Positions 14,290-18,585 of a DNA stretch of 18,585 nucleotides are shown piece by piece (the stretch's first letter is position 1; each line of letters opens with the position of its first letter). The notes beneath the pieces were generated by a model. It was not told where the DNA came from and did no database searches. It saw nothing but the letters and a program-made list of their open reading frames with translations. The stretch spans positions 1 to 18,585 of the forward strand of contig CABZNM010000014.1 of assembly GCA_902527075.1 (NCBI GenBank), read 5' to 3'. A program made the position numbers and the translations under genes. The stretch is from an uncultured Pelagibacteraceae bacterium. Its GTDB lineage: Bacteria > Pseudomonadota > Alphaproteobacteria > Pelagibacterales > AG-422-B15.

Positions 14290-15768
14290 TTAATTTGCAA
14301 TTGCAATTTCTGCAGCGTTAAATAATGCTTTGGCCTTATTTACTGTTTCTTCATATTCTTTATTTGGATCACTGTCATAGACAACACCTCCACCGGCTTG
14401 TACAAATAATGTATTATTTGAAATTATTCCTGTCCTTAAAGCAATACAAGTATCCATTTCGCCATCCGATGTAATATAGCCAATACCACCAGCATAAATT
14501 CCTCTTTTTGTATTTTCAAGTTCATCAATGATTTGCATTGCTCTTATTTTCGGGGCCCCACTAACAGTTCCAGCAGGAAAACCAGCCATTAATGCTTCAA
14601 ACGCAGTTTTATCCGATGAAACTTTTCCCTCAACGTTTGAAACAATGTGCATTACATGTGAATATCTTTCGATTTCAAATTCTGAAGTAACTTTAACCGA
14701 AGATTTGTTTGCTACACGTCCAACATCATTTCTTCCTAAATCTAAAAGCATCAAATGTTCTGCAATTTCTTTTTTGTCTTTAAGGAGATCTTTTGCGTAT
14801 TTATTATCAAGTTTTTTTGTTTTACCTCTCGGTCTTGTTCCTGCAATCGGTCTAATGGTAATTTTTTTATTTCTAAGTCTTACAAGTATTTCTGGACTTG
14901 AACCAACTATCTTAAATCTTGGAAAGTTAAAATAATACATAAAGGGTGAGGGGTTCGTTTTACGAAGTGCTTGATAAAGTTTTAAAACACTTCCAGTAAA
15001 TTTAGTTTCAAATCTTTGACTTGGAACAACCTGAAATATATCACCATTTTTGATATATTTTTTAGCAATGTTAATATTTTTAATAAAATTTTTCTTTGAA
15101 ATATTTGACTTTATATTTGCTTTAATTTTCTTTTTAAAGTTCATCTCTTTAAACTTTGTGTTTTTTGAAAATTCTTGTTTAAGGCTTTGTATATTTGATT
15201 TTAAATCTTCAAAGTTAAGGTTGCTATTATTTTTAAAATCAACATGTTGAATTATATAAAAAATTTTTTTTTGATTATCTAAAATTAATAGAAATTTTGG
15301 GAGGAATAAAAGGATATCTGGAATCTTTAAGTCACTTTTCTTTTTAGTTTTTGAGATATTTTCAATTCTTTTTATGTTTTCATAACCTATAAAACCAAAA
15401 TAAGCTGACGACATAGGCGGTAACAATTTATTTTTTTCAAATTTATTTTTTTTTATTATTTCATTAATTTCATTAAGGCCTTTGACACCTAAATCTGATT
15501 TCTTTTTAGATCTCCCTTTAGAGTAGGATAAAATGTTATTAGTAAGTAGTATTTTATCAATCTCTTGATATCCACAGAATGAATATCTCCCTTTATCTTT
15601 ACCTTTTTCAACAGATTCATATAGAAAACTAAAATTTGTTGTATTCACTTTCTCCATAAATTTTGGAATAGGGTCAACTTTAAAGTTATTAATCTTTTCA
15701 AAGAAAAGGAAATTTTTTTGCAGTTTTTTATATTTTAAAAATTCTTTTTTGGAGTGAGATATTGTCAT
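14290..15768 (-). CDS. trpE: Anthranilate synthase component I
   Basis: Makes anthranilate from chorismate and ammonia; the committed step of the tryptophan pathway. The 492-residue protein has the N-terminal regulatory region with FLYESVEKGKDKGRYSF (residues 48-64), where relatives show the LLES motif that binds tryptophan. Ser52 is kept, with Tyr replacing the second Leu, so feedback inhibition is likely intact. The C-terminal chorismate-binding domain has IFQVVPSQRF, PIAGTRPRGK, LDLGRNDVGRV, FPAGTVSGAPKIRAM and GGIGYI. Its N-terminal half is unusually rich in lysine and asparagine, in line with AT-rich drift. It overlaps the ppiD stop by one base (TAATG). The protein has no tryptophan at all. 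Confidence 0.97.
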   Translation of the reverse strand: MTISHSKKEFLKYKKLQKNFLFFEKINNFKVDPIPKFMEKVNTTNFSFLYESVEKGKDKGRYSFCGYQEIDKILLTNNILSYSKGRSKKKSDLGVKGLNEINEIIKKNKFEKNKLLPPMSSAYFGFIGYENIKRIENISKTKKKSDLKIPDILLFLPKFLLILDNQKKIFYIIQHVDFKNNSNLNFEDLKSNIQSLKQEFSKNTKFKEMNFKKKIKANIKSNISKKNFIKNINIAKKYIKNGDIFQVVPSQRFETKFTGSVLKLYQALRKTNPSPFMYYFNFPRFKIVGSSPEILVRLRNKKITIRPIAGTRPRGKTKKLDNKYAKDLLKDKKEIAEHLMLLDLGRNDVGRVANKSSVKVTSEFEIERYSHVMHIVSNVEGKVSSDKTAFEALMAGFPAGTVSGAPKIRAMQIIDELENTKRGIYAGGIGYITSDGEMDTCIALRTGIISNNTLFVQAGGGVVYDSDPNKEYEETVNKAKALFNAAEIAIAN

Positions 15769-17639
15769 TACATCAAAATGTTCTCAATATTTTGAGTAAA
15801 TATTTCGTATGGAGTATTATCAATAATTTTGTTGCCTATAACGCTATTAAGAGAGTTATTATAATTTTGAATTATATTCTTTTTAACGTCTTCAAAAAAA
15901 TTACTTGAGATTCGATTTTTAGGTTCGCTAATATTTTTAACAAAAGCAACACCTAACTGATTGTCATTAGTTCTAACGATAGAAAGATTATTTAACCCCA
16001 CATTAAACAATTCACTAATTGACTCAGTAGTCAAATCGGCATCATTTACATTATTTCTATCAATATTTGTTAATTTATTTAAATTATGGTTTTTAGATAT
16101 CGTATAATTTTTAAAACTCTCATAGTCTTTAAATTGTAATTCTACTAAAACTCTATTTAGCATCTGTTCAATATCTTGCTCTTTCTTTTCTGACATCAAA
16201 TCATCAGTAACTTCTTTAATAATATTTTCAAATTCTTTGATATACGATTTTTCAATGCTACTTATCTCATGAATATACATACTTGTGTCAGTAAGTATCA
16301 AATCGGACATTTCACCTACAGCTTTTAATCTCTCGAAAGCTGCTTTATTGTTCAACATGTCATTGAAATCAGAGTACTCAATATTCTTAAACAGTAAGTC
16401 ATCAATATTTGTATTTAAAATTTCAGAAGATTGTGTAGCTATCTCATCAAAGCCTGCACCGTTAATTAATTGCATGTCAATTTCATTGATGTATTCATCG
16501 TATAACTCATAAGCAATTTGATTACTTAACTCTTCTTCTATTTCATTTTTTGCATCTTCAAATGAAATTACTGCCTCTTCAGATATACTAGTAATTTTAA
16601 ATATATAAAATCCAGCATCAGCTATTTGTATTGGGTCAGATATATTATTAAGATTTAAAATAAAAATTTTATTTGAAACATCTTCTGAGAATCTGTCACG
16701 TCCAAGTTCATTTATCTTAAATATTTCAAAGTCTTCACTAGCCGCCAAATCTTTAAAGGCCTCATTATCATTTGATTCCCACTTTTGCGCAATCTCGAAT
16801 GCCTTTTCTTCGGTTGGTACACGCACAAACTCAACATCCCTTGACTCTTTTGTTGTATAATTTTGAATATTAGAGTCATAGAAATTTTCTAATTCATTAT
16901 TATCAATTTCAACTAATTCTCTAAATTTTTCAAAACCCACATTTAAATAATTTACGTATTCTTTTTTAGGCACACGATACTTTTCTTTATTATTGTCAAA
17001 GTACTCCCTTAATTCTACTTCATTTATACTTACTGTAATTTTTGAGTCATCGATTGTAAAATATTCAATGTCAATTCTTTTTCCCTCATGATTATATAAA
17101 AGGGTTATCAACTTTTCGTTTATTGAATTGTTGATGCTGAAGTTTTCAAATAGCAAATTACGAAGAAGTATTGATTCTATCTCATTTAAAAATGCAGACT
17201 CAGAGTTAAAATTATTTTGAATATAATTTTTGTATAATAAATCATTAAATTGACCTACATTATTTTTAAATTCATCCATTGTCATTACGTAATCTTTAAG
17301 TACTTCATCATTAATAATGATACCTTGCTTCTTTGCAAAATCAGATATCATTTTTTGATAAATCATTTCGTTTAACATGATTTTATCTAATTGCTGATCT
17401 TTTGCCTGTTGAATACTTATATTCATACCTGAACTATTACTAATGTCTCTTAATGTTTGTTGAAAATTTATATAAAAATCCTCTAGGCTTATTTTTTCAT
17501 TTCCAACTTTTGCTGCTAATCGACTATTTCCAGATGTAAGAATGTCTCCAACGCCCCACAACGCAAAACTTAAAACCATGAGAGCGAGCAATACTTTACC
17601 AAAGATCGAAGAGACTAAATTTCGAATAATATCTAACAT
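15768..17639 (-). CDS. ppiD: PpiD/SurA-type membrane-anchored periplasmic folding factor
   Basis: A 623-residue protein with one N-terminal membrane anchor (about residues 10-32, ending FALWGVGD) and a large periplasmic part, matching the PpiD layout: an N-terminal SurA-like chaperone region (about 35-260), a parvulin-like domain (about 265-352) and a C-terminal helical region. The parvulin domain looks inactive. Where relatives have a His in the first strand (xxHILF) this has VEFVRV, and the GxHIIKV strand reads GFYIFKI, so both active-site His are absent, as in other PpiD proteins that act as chaperones only. It probably helps newly exported proteins at the Sec exit. It leads the trp operon here, an order also seen in other alphaproteobacteria. 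The gene is divergent from tpiA. Confidence 0.88.
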   Translation of the reverse strand: MLDIIRNLVSSIFGKVLLALMVLSFALWGVGDILTSGNSRLAAKVGNEKISLEDFYINFQQTLRDISNSSGMNISIQQAKDQQLDKIMLNEMIYQKMISDFAKKQGIIINDEVLKDYVMTMDEFKNNVGQFNDLLYKNYIQNNFNSESAFLNEIESILLRNLLFENFSINNSINEKLITLLYNHEGKRIDIEYFTIDDSKITVSINEVELREYFDNNKEKYRVPKKEYVNYLNVGFEKFRELVEIDNNELENFYDSNIQNYTTKESRDVEFVRVPTEEKAFEIAQKWESNDNEAFKDLAASEDFEIFKINELGRDRFSEDVSNKIFILNLNNISDPIQIADAGFYIFKITSISEEAVISFEDAKNEIEEELSNQIAYELYDEYINEIDMQLINGAGFDEIATQSSEILNTNIDDLLFKNIEYSDFNDMLNNKAAFERLKAVGEMSDLILTDTSMYIHEISSIEKSYIKEFENIIKEVTDDLMSEKKEQDIEQMLNRVLVELQFKDYESFKNYTISKNHNLNKLTNIDRNNVNDADLTTESISELFNVGLNNLSIVRTNDNQLGVAFVKNISEPKNRISSNFFEDVKKNIIQNYNNSLNSVIGNKIIDNTPYEIFTQNIENILM

Positions 17640-17661
17640 TTTTGATTTAAGATGTTATAAA
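17633..17661 (+). promoter_or_regulatory. Possible tpiA promoter in the ppiD/tpiA divergent gap
   Basis: CTAACA (17633-17638) and TATAAA (17656-17661) stand 17 bases apart and match the -35 and -10 consensus at four and five positions. Transcription would begin near 17668, about 22 bases before the tpiA start. The -35 lies over the ppiD start codon. A minus-strand TATAAC (complement of 17654-17659) overlaps this -10 and could serve ppiD, but I see no good -35 for it. Confidence 0.3.
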
Positions 17662-17689
17662 AAGGGAGATTTTAGATGATTAGGCAATA

Positions 17690-18433
17690 ATGAAAAGAAA
17701 TAAATATATCATCGGCAATTGGAAGATGAATGGAAATAAGTCATCCATTAGGGTTGTGAATTCGATAAATAAAAGCCTTCAAAGAAAAAGATATAATTCA
17801 AAAATTGTCATTTGTCCGCCGTTTACAGTATTAGATTTTTACTCTAGGTCCTTTAAAAGAAGTAAGATTTCTTTTGGATCTCAAGATTGCCATCATGAAG
17901 AAAGTGGCGCGTACACAGGCTGTGTGAGCTCAAAAATGATAAAAGATATAGGAGCGAATTACTCTATCATTGGACATTCTGAAAGAAGACAATATCAAAA
18001 TGAGTCAATTAGTGAGATATCAAATAAAATTATTTCTGCATTGAAAGAAAACTTAAAAGTAATTTTTTGTATCGGTGAGCTAGATAGTGAAATAAAGATC
18101 AGAACTAAGATTTTAAGAAAACAAATAAATTCACTGCCAGCTAAAATTGATACAAATAAAATTATCCTTGCTTACGAGCCAGTATGGGCCATCGGAACTG
18201 GTAAAACGCCCTCATTAAATGAAATAAATAGTATTCATAAAAATATAAGAAAAATTATTTCTAAAAAATTTAATCCGAAGGTAGGAAACGGCATTTCAAT
18301 ATTATATGGAGGTTCTGTAAACCCCAAAAATGCAAGCTATATACTCAATCTTGATAATGTAGATGGAGCATTGGTTGGAGGAGCCTCACTTAAAGCAAGA
18401 GATTTTTGTAAAATAATTGATTCTTATAATTAA
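17690..18433 (+). CDS. tpiA: Triosephosphate isomerase
   Basis: Interconverts dihydroxyacetone phosphate and glyceraldehyde 3-phosphate. A full-length TIM barrel of 247 residues. The active site is complete: Asn10 and Lys12 in GNWKMNG, His96 in GHSERR and Glu163 in AYEPVWAIGTG, with the closing loop VWAIGTGKT following and the phosphate-binding YGGSV and GALVGGASL near the C-terminus. An AGG at 17682-17684 stands 5 bases before the ATG. It heads a plus-strand unit with secG, 19 bases downstream, and is divergent from ppiD. The tpiA-secG pair facing ppiD-trp is a usual alphaproteobacterial arrangement. Confidence 0.97.
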   Translation: MKRNKYIIGNWKMNGNKSSIRVVNSINKSLQRKRYNSKIVICPPFTVLDFYSRSFKRSKISFGSQDCHHEESGAYTGCVSSKMIKDIGANYSIIGHSERRQYQNESISEISNKIISALKENLKVIFCIGELDSEIKIRTKILRKQINSLPAKIDTNKIILAYEPVWAIGTGKTPSLNEINSIHKNIRKIISKKFNPKVGNGISILYGGSVNPKNASYILNLDNVDGALVGGASLKARDFCKIIDSYN

Positions 18434-18452
18434 TAGTTTATAGGATATTTTT

Positions 18453-18585
18453 ATGGAAAGCATACTTCTTGTGATACATGCAATATTGGCTCTGTTACTA
18501 ATTGTCGTTGTATTAATTCAAAGAGCCGAAGGTGGTGCTCTTGGAATAGGAGGCGGCAGCGATGGTATGTCACCAAGAGGTTCTG
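18453..18585 (+). CDS. secG: Preprotein translocase subunit SecG, N-terminal part (partial)
   Basis: The first 44 codons run off the right edge. The product opens with a hydrophobic membrane segment (ESILLVIHAILALLLIVVVL, residues 2-21), followed by the family hallmark QRAEGGALGIGGG and MSPRGS, which lie in the loop between the two membrane segments of SecG. SecG aids SecYEG in protein export across the inner membrane. A good ribosome binding site, AGGA at 18442-18445, stands 7 bases before the ATG. The position after tpiA agrees. The second membrane segment and the C-terminus are outside the window. Confidence 0.93.
   Translation, partial: MESILLVIHAILALLLIVVVLIQRAEGGALGIGGGSDGMSPRGS

Noticed and set aside
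14528..14935. Plus-strand open frame of 135 codons inside trpE
   Set aside because: It covers the best-conserved part of the TrpE chorismate-binding domain and shows no motif of its own.
17640..17689. Trp attenuator or leader peptide upstream of the trp operon
   Set aside because: The first gene of the unit is ppiD, the gap is 50 bases, and no short frame with clustered Trp codons is present; the ppiD-trpE join overlaps by one base, leaving no room for one.
1..18585. Mobile elements, CRISPR arrays, tRNA or rRNA genes, defence or secondary-metabolite genes
   Set aside because: The strands are almost fully occupied by recognised housekeeping genes. I saw no spaced direct repeats, transposase motifs or tRNA-like cloverleafs in the gaps.

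Overview
The window is a compact, strongly AT-rich stretch of bacterial chromosome, judged by eye at roughly 30% G+C. It is almost entirely housekeeping genes. Three things point to a streamlined alphaproteobacterium, probably of the marine SAR11-like kind: gene order (tsf-pyrH-frr-uppS-cdsA-dxr-bamA-skp-lpxD-fabZ-lpxA-lpxI, then gltA, lexA, trpCDGE-ppiD, tpiA-secG); LpxI as the UDP-diacylglucosamine hydrolase; and a GTTC-N7-GTTC LexA box. The lineage is inferred from order and composition, not from a phylogeny.

Bases 1-9743 (+ strand) form one tightly packed run. It starts with the end of tsf, followed by UMP kinase, ribosome recycling factor, undecaprenyl diphosphate synthase, CDP-diglyceride synthase, DXP reductoisomerase, the outer-membrane assembly protein BamA, the periplasmic chaperone Skp, and LpxD, FabZ, LpxA and LpxI of lipid A synthesis. 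Most junctions overlap (1, 8 or 11 bases) or are separated by 10 bases or fewer. The largest gap, 34 bases, is between dxr and bamA, where rseP usually sits in this group.

Bases 9744-17639 (- strand) hold ppiD-trpE-trpG-trpD-trpC, then lexA with its own SOS-type promoter, then gltA, whose stop codon abuts the lpxI stop codon. Several genes usual at these joins in alphaproteobacteria are absent: lpxB after lpxI, moaC/moeA between trpC and lexA, and genes such as comEC/gltX between lexA and gltA. Bases 17690-18585 (+ strand) hold tpiA and the start of secG, divergent from ppiD across 50 bases.

The left half links isoprenoid precursor (dxr), lipid carrier (uppS), phospholipid (cdsA) and lipid A (lpx, fabZ) synthesis with outer-membrane protein assembly (bamA, skp). 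The right half makes tryptophan precursors and handles envelope folding, the SOS response and central carbon metabolism. I see no mobile element, CRISPR array, RNA gene, toxin or defence gene and no stretch over 300 bases without a gene. I found no convincing undescribed system. The points most worth a second look are the missing rseP and lpxB, the complete absence of tryptophan from all four Trp enzymes, and the SOS box that overrules the longest lexA start.
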